Below are positions 23,856-36,135 of a stretch of 64,000 nt of DNA, in pieces. This stretch comes from Heterodera schachtii (taxonomy: Eukaryota; Nematoda; Chromadorea; Rhabditida; Heteroderidae). Made by a program: the position numbers and the translations under genes. The notes under the pieces were generated by a model. The model worked only from the letters and a program-made list of their open reading frames with translations. It was not told the origin of the DNA and searched no databases. The stretch covers positions 357,077-421,076 of the forward strand of contig SIJG01000014.1 in NCBI GenBank assembly GCA_023374025.1, in the 5' to 3' direction. The number at the start of each line of letters is the position of its first letter. Positions within the stretch are counted from its first letter, which is position 1.

Positions 23856-26800
23856 ATGCCATTGCGTTTGGATGTAAAACGGCGATTGCTGGCGAGATCC
23901 GATCGCGTTAAATCGGTGGATTTACATCTCAATGAGCCTTGGATGTTGATTTCACTTTACAATGGCTTTGTGCACATATGGAATTATGACACACAACAGC
24001 TCATCAAGTCATTTGAGGTTGTCATCTTTTTGAATCTCATATTTGTTAAAAGAAAAGCCTTATTCGAAGTTCTAATCTGAAATTAGAGTAATACCATCTT
24101 ATTGTTTACACATATAATTCATACAAAAACAGACCCAATAGCCTAAAAATACTTAATTTTTCGGTTTTCCTGTCTCCTAACTTCTTGCACAAGTATTTTA
24201 GTGTCTCATTCAAAAGCTTAAGGTAGTCTTGAATTGTTCTTTTCTATATAAACTCCCTTTCTTAAATTCTATTTGATAGCGCCTTACAATTTTAAGGTCT
24301 GTGATCTGCCCGTGCGTGCTGCAAAATTCATTGTGCGCAAAAATTGGATTGCCACTGGTTCTGATGACATGCAATTGCGCATTTTCAATTATAACACGTT
24401 GGAACGTGTACATCAAATGGTTTGATTCATAAACTTAGGCTAAATAATAAAATTTTACAGGAAGCGCATTCCGATTATCTCCGATCCCTTGCCGTTCACC
24501 CCACCCAACCATTTTTGCTGACTTCATCCGACGACATGCTGATCAAACTATGGGATTGGGAAGACAAGTGGAAGCTGAAGCAAACATTTGAAGGTTCGAA
24601 CTGGTTTTTGTCGACCATGGGCTATAACCAAATTTTTACCGAATTTTTTAACAAATTTTGTCAAAAACTGCAACTCCGTTCATGGTTATCCGAATTGAAT
24701 GATTTGTTTTCGACGGCCCCGAGTATTCTCTATTTCCAGTGCAAAATTTCATTAATTTTAACAAGATTATGAACAAAAATGTTCGGAAAACCAGTTTATA
24801 ATACAACGAAATTTTTGAAATTTCAGTAAAATAAATATTTTATGATATTTAAATTATAAAGCCAAAAACTGGCTCGGGGCCCAGGTGACCAAGTACTACC
24901 TATAGGCGCCGTCTGGGAAAAACGAAAGTTACTAAAAAAGCTATTTTTCTCCATGACATTTACAATTGGATTTTTGGGAAATTACAATTGATTAAAAATA
25001 CAAAGGCTTTTAATAAACATTTCTTATTTTCTTGCATAAAGGTTTTCTCAATGCTTTTTAAATTTATCATCTTAAGGACACACACATTACGTGATGCAAT
25101 TGGTGATAAATCCAAAAGACAACAATACCTTTGCCACTGCATCTCTGGACAAAACAATCAAAGTTTGGCAGTTCGGAAGCTCAGTGCCCAATTTTACGCT
25201 TGAGGGTCATGAAAAAGGGGTCAGTCCATGGAGCTCACTATCATTCGAACTTTGGGTAATGCTTTATCGAAATAGGTCAATTGCGTCGATTATTATCACG
25301 GAGGTGAGAAGCCCTACTTAATTTCGGGTGCGGACGACCGGCTAATCAAAATTTGGGACTACCAAAACAAAACTTGTGTTGTCACGTTGGATGGTCATTC
25401 CCACAACGTGTCCGCCGTGTGTTTCCACCCCGAATTGCCCATTATCATCACCGGGTCCGAGGATTCGACCGTGCGCATTTGGCATGTGAACACAAACAGG
25501 TGAATTCATGTCCATACAATAACCTTCTTTTTCATTTTTCATACAATTACTTTCGTCAGCTCCCATGGCTTAGTCAGAAATCCCTAAATTTTCTTCCTTT
25601 CTTCCATGGGTTTGAATCCGCGTCATGTCCTGTTAATTTACACCGATTATTGGCTTATGATTATAAAAATGCTGTTCACGTACAGAATAATTATGTCGAC
25701 CATTTACAAAATGAAGCCATAAATCTACAATTCCCAAATTGCTTTTCAATTTTCCTTTTTTGGAAATTGTTTTTATTTTCCGACAGACTTGAAACAACGC
25801 TCAATTATGGTTTGGAGCGTGTTTGGTGTGTCATGGCCCAGCGCGGCTCCAACACATTGGCAATTGGCTACGACGAAGGCTCAGTTGTCATCGCGCTTGG
25901 TCGAGAGGAGCCGGCGGTGTCAATGGATCCCAGTGGCAAAGTGATCTGGGCACGGCACAGCGAAATACAACTGGCAAACTTGAAAACCATCGACGAACAG
26001 ACGCTTGAAAACATTCAGGGTAATACTGAATTTTATTATTTATACTAATTCATTTAAGACGGGGAGCGATTGTCATTGGCTATCAAAGACATGGGATCCA
26101 CGGAAATATATCCACAAAAAGTGCAGCACTCACCAAACGGACGATTTGTCGTTGTATGCGGTGATGGCGAGTACATTATCTACACCGCAACCGCATTGCG
26201 GAACAAAGTTGGTTTCGGTGCCGAACATTATTGGACAGGGGGGGGGGAAGGTCAATTTTAATTTTCGCACATGTAATGGAGGCATTCATTCGTGCCGATA
26301 ATTTGACCTCTTACAGATGAGTCTCTGATCCTCCCCCATAATGACAATGCTTTCAGTCCTTTGGGTCGAGTTTCGATTTTGCCTGGGCAAACGATGCCAA
26401 CTTTTACGCTGTCCAGGAGAGTTCGCAGTTGATCAAATTGTTCAAGAATTTCACGGTTCGATATTACGGCTTCTTTTTTTAGAAAAGTAACATTTAGGAG
26501 CTTCTCCAAATCCGACCCGATGTGATGGTGGAAGGCATTGGCGGTGGTCATTTGCTGGCTGCGCGCTCTGCCGGTTCTCTGCTTTTTTACGATTGGAGCA
26601 CTGGACATTTAATACGCCGTATCGAAATTGCGTCCAAAAAAGTGTATTGGAGTGAAAATGGAGAAATGGTGACTGACCCAAAACAACTATTCGAACAAAG
26701 GCATACTATAACATTCGTCAGGTTGCGATCTGTGGCGACCAATCACTTTACATCTTAAAATATAATGCTGAGGCGGTAACAAATGCAAATGTGGCGGACA

Positions 26801-29098
26801 TTGGACCCGACGGCATCGAGGATGCCTTCGAAGTGATCGGTAAGCGCACAAACAGAACGAAATGAAGCGTATTACCTTTTTTTACATTTTAGGCGAATTA
26901 GGAGAGTCGGTGAAGACCGGTTTTTGGATTGGGCACTGCTTTATCTTTACGACGACTCTGAACCGGCTCAGCTATTACGTGGGAGGGGAACTGGTCACCA
27001 TTGCGCACATGGACAGACCCCTTTATTTGGTGGGTCACCAATGCTGACTTATCTTTTTATTTTTTGACATTCTTCATCATCTTAATTGACGCATCTTAAA
27101 TGAGAATGCATCATTTTTTAAATGGTGCGTTCTTCACATAAAGATGTGAAAGTGATGTTTCCATGTATACACATTCTTTCCAATTTTCAATTGAAAAGTG
27201 TGTGTGAAATGGAAACGACAATCAGTTTTTACACCTATCAGAATTAAAAACACAGTTTTATTCACTGGGTTTCAGCTCGGCTATTTGTCAAAAGAGAACC
27301 GGGTGTTCGCTTGTGACAAGGACCACAACATTGTCTCGTTCAAACTTTTGTTGTCTGTCTTGGAGTACCAAACGGCGGTGATGTGCAAGGATTTTGACAC
27401 GGCCGATCAAATTTTAAAAATCATTCCCGAGAATCTACACACACGGGTGGCACAATTTCTCGAGAAGCAGGTGGAAATAGAAAGGTTACTAATAATTTTA
27501 AGCATTGTTTTTTCATAGGGATTTAAAAAACAAGCACTGGCGATTAGCAAAGATCCCCAGCATCGGTTTGAGTTAGCTCTGTCACTTGGTGATTTGCCCG
27601 CCGCTTATGAAATGGTATTGAATTTAAATGAAGAGGAAGGGTTTTAGGGATTTCTTGAATTTAGGCCAAGCAAGCAGACAGTGAGGAAAAATGGAAACAA
27701 TTGGCACATGCGGCGGTGATTCCCTTTTAAACTTTGATCAAATTCTTTTACACCATTTAAGACAATCAAATCTGAGCTCCGTTTGGCAGGCGAATGCCTT
27801 GCTAAGGCCAACGATTTCGGGGGCCTTCTTCTGCTCGCTTCCTGCGCCGGTTCAAATCGTTTGGTAAATTATTTACGCGTTTTCATTCGGTTCTTCATTT
27901 CTCAATCGTTTTTGCTGCCGGTTTAAGCAAGAATTTCATTAATAAATTCGTGGCTTTGTACGGCAGCGCAAATTAAACTTTGGTTATTACACAGCTAATT
28001 CTGATGCGTAGAATAAGTTGTTCATAGCGCCAAAAACAAACAAATATTTTAAATTCATTTCCGTTAAGTTATTAAATTGTGAATTGTTTTCAGATGTCCC
28101 AATTGGCCAGTGAGTCGCAGTCCCAAGGCCAGCACAATGTTGCCTTTCTCTCCAACTTTCTCCTTGGCGATGTCCAGAAATGCATTGACATTTTGGTTGA
28201 AAATGGTCGAATTCCCGAGGCGACTTTCTTCGCTCATACTTATGCGCCCAGCCAAGTAGAAAAAAAAATGCATTTATGAATTTGTCCATTACTCAACCTT
28301 TTCAGGCCTCTCGTTTGGTGTCCCTTTGGCGTGGTGCCGCGAGTCAAAATTTGAATGGCATCAGCAAACGGGTGACCAGCGAATAAATTAGTTACAATTT
28401 AAATGTCGTTTTTGTCAGAATGTCGGCGAAAGTTTGGCAGACCCATTAAAATATGAAAATTTGTTTCCCGGCTTCGCAGAAGCTTTACAAAATGAAAAAG
28501 AACGTGACTTAGGCACAGAAAATGAGACGATAATGGGCGCAAAAACAACCAACGAATCACCCGTAAATTCTTTATTAGCCACAATTTTATCTGGTTAATA
28601 ATTCTAACGTTTTTCCTTCATTTGGTTAGGTTGAGAACCCGACTTTGATCCCGGAAAGCAAAGAAAACTCACTGTTACCGGCAGCATCTGAGGGTTCGGA
28701 CGGCGATGATGAGGTCATTAATTGGTTGGGAGTTGTGAGACTTGGATAATCATTCACTGTCCGGTACCTTTGACATTATATTGGGGTCGATTTTGGGATT
28801 CGGGTAACGATGAGACAATCTCTCGTCTGATTTTCTGCAGAACATTCGAAGGGAGCAGCAGGACTTCACCACTCCGATCAGTTCGATGTCCTCCCTTGAC
28901 AAGTTGGTCGATGCCGACGACACGGAATTAGTGCGCCACTCGCCCGAGCAACAACAAACGCATCCCATCCAAAAAGAGTCTTCTTCCGTTGAAGTCGCTT
29001 CGCAAGAAGAATTGGGGAGAGAGAGTTCGGCAGAGGAAGAGGAAAGTAACGAAGGCGAGGAAGAGGAGACGGAGAAAGTCGCATGTAAAAAAGACTGA
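23856..29098 (+). CDS. copb-2: Coatomer subunit beta' (COPB2)
   Basis: The ATG at 23856 starts [20 protein letters not shown], the hallmark beta'-COP N-terminus. WD40 repeats follow in order: [95 protein letters not shown] and [20 protein letters not shown]. Then comes the coatomer WD-associated region (GVESVKTGF-like [36 protein letters not shown]) and the alpha-solenoid ([55 protein letters not shown]). The C-terminus is acidic and Ser/Glu-rich, ending ACKKD. COPB2 is part of the COPI coat and binds dilysine cargo signals for Golgi-to-ER return. About 20 exons; the protein looks complete. It converges on the collagen gene. Confidence 0.95.
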
Positions 29099-29582
29099 AG
29101 AGACAAACAAACACTGAGGAGGAGGGCAATGCTTTTTGTTAGTCACTTTGTTTTGCGATTGCTTCTTTGAGTTATTAAATTCAAAAAATGGAATTGACAA
29201 ATGAGCATGGCCACCTCTGATTTACTTTATTTAGAGTAAGGGGGCGTTGTTGTGTTTTGGTGGTGCATAAATTATTAATTATATCATTAAAATGTGATTG
29301 ATCAATTTTTTCCCATTTTTTGTTCACTGGTTTTCCACTTTCAATAAAAGTTATTATCCATTTCAATGATAATTTTGACATTTACATTTTTTAAATCAAA
29401 ATTTCCCGCGATTGCCCCGCCTTTATGATTTATTTTCCTTAACAACAAATTTGACAATTCTGCATTTTATGCACAAAATAAATGCTTTCAATGGGAAGAA
29501 ATTGTAAATAAGGAACAAAAACTGAGATTGAGCAGACAGAAAAAGAAAAGGACAATCTTTGAGGAATGGAGCCAAAATCCGA
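29099..29582. other. Convergent intergenic region
   Basis: AT-rich 3' flanks of COPB2 and the collagen gene. AATAAA-type signals are present on both strands (near 29344 plus and 29480 minus). No gene is seen. Confidence 0.6.
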
Positions 29583-31082
29583 CTAATAGCCCGGGGCGGT
29601 CCGTGGGGCGGGGCAATGGTCGCAGCCGCCTTTTCCTCCGGGTTCGCCGTCCGCCGCGCTTTGCCCGGGTGCGCCTGGCTGTCCCGGCAGTCCTGGCAGC
29701 CCCGCATCGCCAGGAGGCCCAGGCGGGCCCGGCTTAATTAATGGCCATTAGCATGATTATTTTCAGCCCTGCCCCTCATTACTTGGCTTTGCCCCTGTTG
29801 GCCTGGCTCTCCCGGCACTCCCGGGGGCCCCGGTGGGCCAACGGGGCCCGGAGGCCCTTGAACGCCGGGCACATCCGAAAGCTGTCCGTCCAACCCTGAA
29901 GTGTATGCTTGCGTTTGCTCCGCTCCCTTCTCTTTTACCTCTTGGTCCCGGCTGTCCGGGCGGTCCATTCGCTCCGCCGGGGCCGGGTGGGCCCGGGGGG
30001 CCTTGAGGCCCGGGCGCGCCCGGAATTCCGGGTTGGCCTGGCAGTCCCGGCTGTCCGGGCGGTCCTTTGGGGCCCATCCCGCCGGGCGGGCCGGGGTAAG
30101 CAGCTGAACAAGCAAATGGTACAGAAACCCAACCTGAGAAAATGTTTCGAAACCCGGGCAGTCGAAGCAGAACTCGTCGTACCCTCCGGTCGCCCCTTGC
30201 TCCGGCGCGTCCGCCCCGTCCAGCCCGGACTGGCCAGGAAGTCCGTCCTTCCCATCCGTTCCGTCTTCGCCGGGCGGCCCCGGCATTCCGGCGGCGCCAA
30301 CCGCGCATGAGCAACATTGCTCCTCCACCGCCTGTTCCTGCTGTGTTTTGATCATTTTCTAATGGGCACTGACTGATGGCACCTGCTGAGCACCGGCCGA
30401 AGGCGCTTGTGCCCCTGCCGCGTAATTAGCAGCGGATGGAGCGGGCGAAGAAGGCGGAGCTTGCGGTACTTCTTGGGCAGGCGGAGGAGGCGAATTGTTC
30501 CCTGGGTAAGCGTTGGCGGGTGCCGGCGGCGCCGGAGGGGGCGCCACTTGGGACCCGGCGGCGGCGTAGCCGGCGATCACTTGCTCATAGCCTCCCTGTC
30601 GCGATTTGCGGCGTTGGGCTGTGTTCGGAGTGAACTGTGCCGCGGAGAGACTGCCGTGGTTGGAGATGAGAAACTGACTGACCATTGGGGACCGTTTAGG
30701 CCGTCGAACAATTTCATACTGAAAATTGAAAGGAAATGCCATGGGCAACGGGGGGGGGGGGAGAACGGACTTTTGCGAATTCGCTGTACAAATTTTGTGT
30801 TCTATGCACACAAAAGCCGATTTCAGTCCCGAAGCGACGATTGGATGTACTGCGTGTAGGAATAGAGCATCGGCACGCAGATTGAGGCGGTCAAAGTGGC
30901 CACTGAAAGAGACAACGGCAAATTCGAAGTGCCAATGAATGGTCCACGGGTCACCCACCGGTGCACACCATCACCCCGAGGAAGGCCAGCCTTTTGAAAC
31001 GTTCCGCTTCGGCCAACAACACTTTGACGTCCTCCTCCCTCTCCGCCTTGGACGCCTTCTTTTCCTCCTTTTGTTGATTCAT
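29583..31082 (-). CDS. Cuticle collagen (apparent frameshift; possible pseudogene)
   Basis: The ATG at 31082-31080 gives [20 protein letters not shown], then the membrane-spanning collagen N-domain [39 protein letters not shown] and [20 protein letters not shown] furin-like site RRKSR precedes QGGYEQ, followed by a Pro/Ala-rich stretch and cysteine-bounded Gly-X-Y blocks ([75 protein letters not shown]). It ends [15 protein letters not shown] then TAG. Such collagens are secreted by the hypodermis, trimerise and crosslink in the cuticle. Two oddities: one extra G at 30830-30828 breaks the frame between SSLR and TEIG, and an in-frame TAG at 30361-30359 needs a tiny intron. Either an assembly slip or a decayed gene; all other joints are in frame. 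Confidence 0.88.
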
Positions 31083-31094
31083 CTGCAAAAGAAA
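31083..31094 (-). promoter_or_regulatory. Splice acceptor abutting the collagen start codon
   Basis: The minus strand reads TTTCTTTTGCAG directly before the ATG. In nematodes this marks either a spliced-leader trans-splice site or a 5' UTR intron; the sequence does not separate these. It supports the chosen start. Confidence 0.6.
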
Positions 31095-32494
31095 CATTTT
31101 CATTTTTGGAAATAAATCAGCCGAATTTTTAAAAAAATAATTAAGCACAAGCGAATGAACAAGCGCAGCAAATGCGAAAGAAGGCGGGAGAGCGGTGCAC
31201 TTATGTATTGTGTTAATCATCCGCAAAGGGCGAGAGGGGTCAAAGCCATTGGAAGGAAGGAAGGAACAGGACCTCCCCCCTCCCCCTCCCCTCCCCCTCC
31301 TCCCCCCCCCCCCCCCCCGCCTTTGATTTGGTTCATTCCCTTTGCTTTTGCCCTCCCTCCCGCGACTGATCGGCACAAATGGCGCATGGATTGTGGAGAG
31401 AAACCACTAATGAAGCATTGCAATGCCCTCCCTCTGCTCTTTACAACACATCCCACCACAGCAGGGGGCAGGGGGAGGCGGCGGATTTGAGCCGGAGGCA
31501 AAGGATATTTGTGGGGGGGGGGGAGGGGGGCTACAGGGATGGGGGGGGGGGGTGATAAATCAAGCTGGTGCCTTTGCTGGGTGAATGATCCATCGCCGTC
31601 CCCCAGGGCAAAAATGATTATCACGTTCCGACCGTCCGATGGATGTGACCGATTTTTACCCCTCCCCTCCATCATTTCTTCCCGTTCTTTCGCCATCTTA
31701 TCGTCCTTTTTTTGGTCTGATAGTGTCTCAATTTGATGGACGATGGAAATTTGGGGAGGCGGAGGATAAGCACAAAGAAAAAGGGGAAAAGCGACGCAAT
31801 CCATCACAAATAATGCTTTAAAAGAACACAAAACGGCCGACGCAAAAGGAAACAAAACAAAAGCACAAAGTGTTCGAGCGGACGACGAATTGCGAGGGAT
31901 CACTTTAAATGAAGAAAAAGGAGGAAAAAGGAGACCCGTTTAGGGGTAATTAGCCATTCACTGATTGTCATGGAAAAAAAGGAAAACGGACGAAGTCCAA
32001 GGAAGAGCTGCTGGCTATCTCAGCTCAGCGCTTTTTTGTTTTTCTGAAAACCAAAAAAATTCTGGAAAGAATTCAGTTGGGACTAAAAGTGCGGTCCCCC
32101 GTGGGAATGGTTAAGTCGGCATCTTCCGGGTGGTGCTAAAATGCGGGCACTGCCATTCGGAGTCCATTCGTCCTGCTAATTCCCTCCCCTCTCGTCGTTT
32201 TCGCTTTACTTCACTCTGCCCATTAATTAATTAATTAATCTCGAGCGGCTTTTCTTTCTCTTTCCCCACTTAATCCAATCCGGTTCTGCCCGATCAAATG
32301 GTCACTTTCGGATTGACACTGGGGGGGGGGGGGGGGGACAACGGCGAATGCTTCCTGACGAAAGGCGCCCCCGCACCAGGCGAATGTTTAGGTTTCCGTA
32401 ACTCGTTTTATTCACCTTTGAGCAATAAAATTTCAATGCGAGGAACGGATCAATTGATAATGTGAGATGGGTTTTGCTTAGTCTGTCCGTCTGA
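31095..32494. other. Intergenic region between WASH and collagen genes
   Basis: Long G or C runs (31303-31318, 31511-31519, 31541-31551, 32321-32338) and purine-rich DNA fill most of this stretch. An ATTA-rich palindromic run (32223-32239) is seen. Open frames in both strands have Pro/Gly bias from these runs and are rejected. It should hold the collagen promoter. Confidence 0.5.
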
Positions 32495-34659
32495 TCAGTC
32501 GATCCATTCGCTTCTCTCTCCCTCCGCCCCCTCTCCGTCGCTCTCCTCACTTTCCGCTTTTATCTGCGGGATTCGTTCCCTCAACAGCGCAAGTGTTTCG
32601 CCTTCTCCGCTTGCCTTTTTCGGCTTCGCCGCCTTCCCACGGATTGCCGCCGTTCCCTTGCCGAGCATTCCTTAAATTTTCAGCCCTTTATAACTCTCCA
32701 ACTCCTCCCCTCTCTTTTCACACCTTTCCGCCGCATTTCCAATGCCTTTGCCAGCGAACTCATCAGGTCTTCCGCCGGCTCCTCTCTGCTCCTTTTTCCC
32801 TTCGCCGTTCTTTTCCCATTTTCCTCTTCCTCTCTTTCTCCGTCGTTTTCTTCCTCCACTTTCTTCAGCTTCGCTCCTTTCACTCCTCCGCTGGCTCGGA
32901 TTGCGGCCATCAGATCGGAACGGGCCGAAACGGAGGACGAAGGCACATCAGCGAACTGAGTGATGAAAATGAATGAATAAAGGGATGCCAAAATTAAAAA
33001 AAGATCACTTTTTGGTGGACGGGTGGCGGCGGTGGTGGCGGAGGCGGCGGGGGAGGCGCGAGAATTTGTCGCGACGATTCCACCGTTTGCGACTCTTTGG
33101 CACTTTCAGCGACCACCGCCGGTGGCAATGGCACATTCACTGGCACACAAAAAACAGTCAAAAAATCCGTATTTTAATTCACTTCGCTCGTCCTTTTGCG
33201 CTGTTTTCTCTGCCAAAGTTGCGTCGTCCCTTTTTGTGTCCTTTTTCATTCGTTCGCTGCTCCTTTCGGTCGACCCATTGCTTACAAATGAAACGCTCTT
33301 CACATCAATCCCTGGAAAATGCGAAAGAATTATTTGGAAAATATAAATTTGAAACCAATAAACAGACAAAGAACGGCACAATTTTGCGGATTTATTTTGA
33401 TGAGAAAAGCACCAAATAAACATTTTTAGCTCGAAAATTCTTCATTTCTCATTTTTTTTTTTGAGAAATTTCTTAACAAAAACGCAATAAAAACAAAAAA
33501 TACACAACCAAAAATAATCTTTCGAAAAAAATAAAAAATGATCGCTAAAAACTCAAAAAATTGTTAAGTTTTTTATGGCAAAAATTCGAAAATATTTATA
33601 TTTAAACAATAATTTGAAAAATTTTTTTGCTCATATTTTCATTAAATTTTTGATATTTTTCGCAGCCTATTTATAATCTCATATCAGCAGATTTTGGAAG
33701 TATTATCTCTGCTAATAAATCCTTCGATGTGATATTTCAAATAAAACTTTGTTTTATAAATTATTATTCACCCGGCAAATCCTCGGGCAAATCGAAGTCG
33801 GCCAATTCGCCCAACTCCGCCGGTTCGTAAGCAAAAGGGTCGTCCTCGCCAAGTGCAAATGGCAAAGGCTCCTGACCAATCGTTGGAGGAGGGCACAGAT
33901 CGATCAACGAATCGGAGAAAGTGATTTGAGTCGATTTGGTGGGCTTCGCCTTTGTCGCTTTGTCCGTTTGGTGAACGGACAAAAGACGAGCCAAAATCTG
34001 ATCAGAATTCGCTTCCGAGTCGCCATTGTCTGACGATGGACTCAGCTTTTCCAATGTTTCCACTGAATTGTTAAACAATTTCATCCCTCCCCCGTCCTTT
34101 TTCGATTTTCTCACCGTCCAAAATCACTTTTTCCTTTCGCTGCTTTTCCTTCACAAAAAGTTGTGCCAAAAAATCCTTGCGTCGAACATTGGCTTCATTC
34201 AGCAAATTCGAATTGAACTCCTTTTTCCATTTCTGTTCCATAAAATGGACGCCGCTTCTGCGATTAAATGGCGCGGAATGGCCAAAGATTGGCTCGACAA
34301 TTCCGCCGGGGGCGCCAAACTCGGGGAAATTGGAGGCACAATTCAGCAGAGGCACCTCGGGAAGCTGAGAAGAGTAAAAGCACGCATTAACAAATCAAAT
34401 CCAAACAATAATAATTTTGTTTGGTTAAACTGTAATAATTTGTAAAAATGCCTAAATTTTGCACTTTTTCCACCGCCTCCATTTTCCTTTCCAATATTTC
34501 CATTCGCTTGTCCAATTGTTTCATTCTCCGCGTGCGTTTTTCCATCCAAAGCGCAGCTTTTTTGAAAATTTGGTCGGTCTCATTTTGAAAAGCACTCAGA
34601 GAATGGGCCAATTGAACGACGACTTCCTCTTGGGAACAATCGGGCGGAATCAAATGCAT
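32495..34659 (-). CDS. WASHC1: WASH complex subunit 1 (Arp2/3 activator)
   Basis: The reading rests on ordered WASH1 landmarks joined in phase. The N-terminal MHLIPPDCSQEEVVVQLAHS with a coiled coil (QLDKRMEILERKMEAVEK) matches the WASH homology domain. Exon 34385-34130 gives a divergent middle. The exon starting near 34070 ends ELGELADFDLPEDLPG and joins IDVKSVSF, matching the LPGIAND-type segment. A proline run follows (33120-33010), then the WH2/central part (SDLMAAIRASGGVKGAKLKK, EDLMSSLAKALEMRRKG). A 53-nt intron (32723-32671) leads to MLGKGTAAIRGK and the acidic tail AESEESDGEGAEGERSEWID, whose tryptophan is the Arp2/3-binding residue. WASH makes branched actin on endosomes for retromer sorting. 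It diverges from OST4. An N-terminal exon upstream remains possible. Confidence 0.82.
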
Positions 34660-35021
34660 TTTCAAGCAAAAACAGCCATTAAAATAATAAAATAAGAGTT
34701 TTTAATAAAATTGTTGAAAAGTAAAAAATAAAAATAAAATTCTTCTTTCTTGTGAATAACATAAAATTAAATAAGATTTAATTGGCTTATTATAGTTTTA
34801 TTTTCTCATTTTTTTTTAAATTTAGTTTTCAAAAAACAACAATTAACCAATGTGGTGTCAATTTTTTGCTTTCTAAAGGGCATTTTGTGCAATTAATTGG
34901 GTCAAATTTTAATATGCCAATATTCATGTTACAAAATGTGTCACTAAAACATCAATTAAGCTTCAGGAATTTCTTTATTTTCGTTCTTTCTTTTCTTTTG
35001 CATTGTCCGACGGATTGGAAA
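34660..35021. promoter_or_regulatory. Divergent promoter region between WASH and OST4 genes
   Basis: Only about 360 nt separate the two divergent start codons, so both promoters, or one shared bidirectional promoter, must lie here unless 5' exons exist further out. The DNA is AT-rich. No specific motif can be named. Confidence 0.4.
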
Positions 35022-35191
35022 ATGATCACCGATATGCAATTGGGTATTCATTCATCCTTTGGCATTTGCTTGTCCCTTTCATTTTTTGCTGCTTAGGTAT
35101 CATGGCCAATGTTCTCGGCGTCTCCATTTTCATTTTGGTCATTTTTTACCATTACATCGCCGCCAACCAAAAGAAACAGTCGCCGCAGTGA
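35022..35191 (+). CDS. OST4: OST4, small subunit of oligosaccharyltransferase
   Basis: Two exons (35022-35043 and 35097-35191) join in frame across a 53-nt intron, giving a 38-residue protein. It starts MITDMQLG and continues IMANVLGVSIFILVIFYHYI then AANQKKQSPQ. OST4 proteins start MITDxQL, have a single transmembrane helix of this pattern and end in a short polar tail; length and motif match. OST4 stabilises the catalytic STT3 subunit of oligosaccharyltransferase in the ER membrane, which transfers N-glycans to nascent proteins. The gene is easily missed because of its size and its intron after only seven codons. Confidence 0.93.
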
Positions 35192-36135
35192 GCGAAAGAA
35201 GCGAAGAAACGCCGAAGAAAGTCAAATGATTTGATGGGTTATGATTAATTAATTAATTTATGTATTAATTGAGAGGGACGGCGCATAAATTTGTAATTGA
35301 TTCACTGTAAAGAGAAAACAAAGTTAATTAACACATAATGTCTATTTGTGATTGGAGGTTAATTCATTCAACTCATAATTCTCTAAGGTTGGTTAATGGA
35401 ACTTTTAGGCCCACTATATCCAGGGGCAAGAATATATGGATATTCTTTTTTGGAACTTTTATTCCAAATCCTTTAAATTCATTCAAATTTTCAAAACCTT
35501 CCCTGGCGTCGCCTACCAGCAATGCCGTACCCCCATTTTGCCATATTCTTAAAAACTTGCCCAAAATGGCAAAAAAAATTTTGACCAAAGAAAAACCCTT
35601 TGGATTACCCCTCCTGAATTTTTTGTTTTCTAGCTACGGTAGCCCATAAGTCTTTTAGTCCCGATGTCGGTACTATTTACTTAGAATTGAATCTTTTGCT
35701 GATTGATTCCAAGTCAGTCAGCACAAAATCAAATCACTTTATCGAGACGGCAGATGTAGCCTCGACTTGAAACAGAACTTTATCAATCCGAATTTTGAGC
35801 GGACTAGAAAGCACAATGGGTATACAAATAATGAATGTAATTTACAATTCAGATCGAACAATGCCCTAAAAGGGTCAAATTAGGGAGAGAGTCAGTGAAA
35901 GAGTTATAAGATATTATAAGGCCGGATGAACAAAAATCATTGGGAAAATAAGAGATGAAATGGATAATTAACGGAGAGAAATTGGGGAAGGAATGAGCGA
36001 AAGGTCAAAATTTGTATTTACAAAAGGAAATGGCAGGCAAATTCAGAAAAAATCCAAAGAATCCTTGAAGAAAGCAACACCAAAAGTACGGTTGTCGTGC
36101 CCATAACTTCAACTGCTGCTGATTGTGTGTGTCAT
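35192..36135. other. Convergent intergenic region
   Basis: 3' flanks of OST4 and folliculin. A 103-codon open frame (35338-35649) shows no family features and its opposite strand is also open in part. Palindromic ATTAATTAATTAATT runs lie near 35245. No gene is called. Confidence 0.55.

Noticed and set aside
31217..31903. 228-codon minus-strand frame upstream of the collagen
   Set aside because: Composition from C/G runs and purine-rich DNA, no family features.
35338..35649. 103-codon plus-strand frame
   Set aside because: No similarity to known families that I can see; partly open on the other strand; could be repeat debris.
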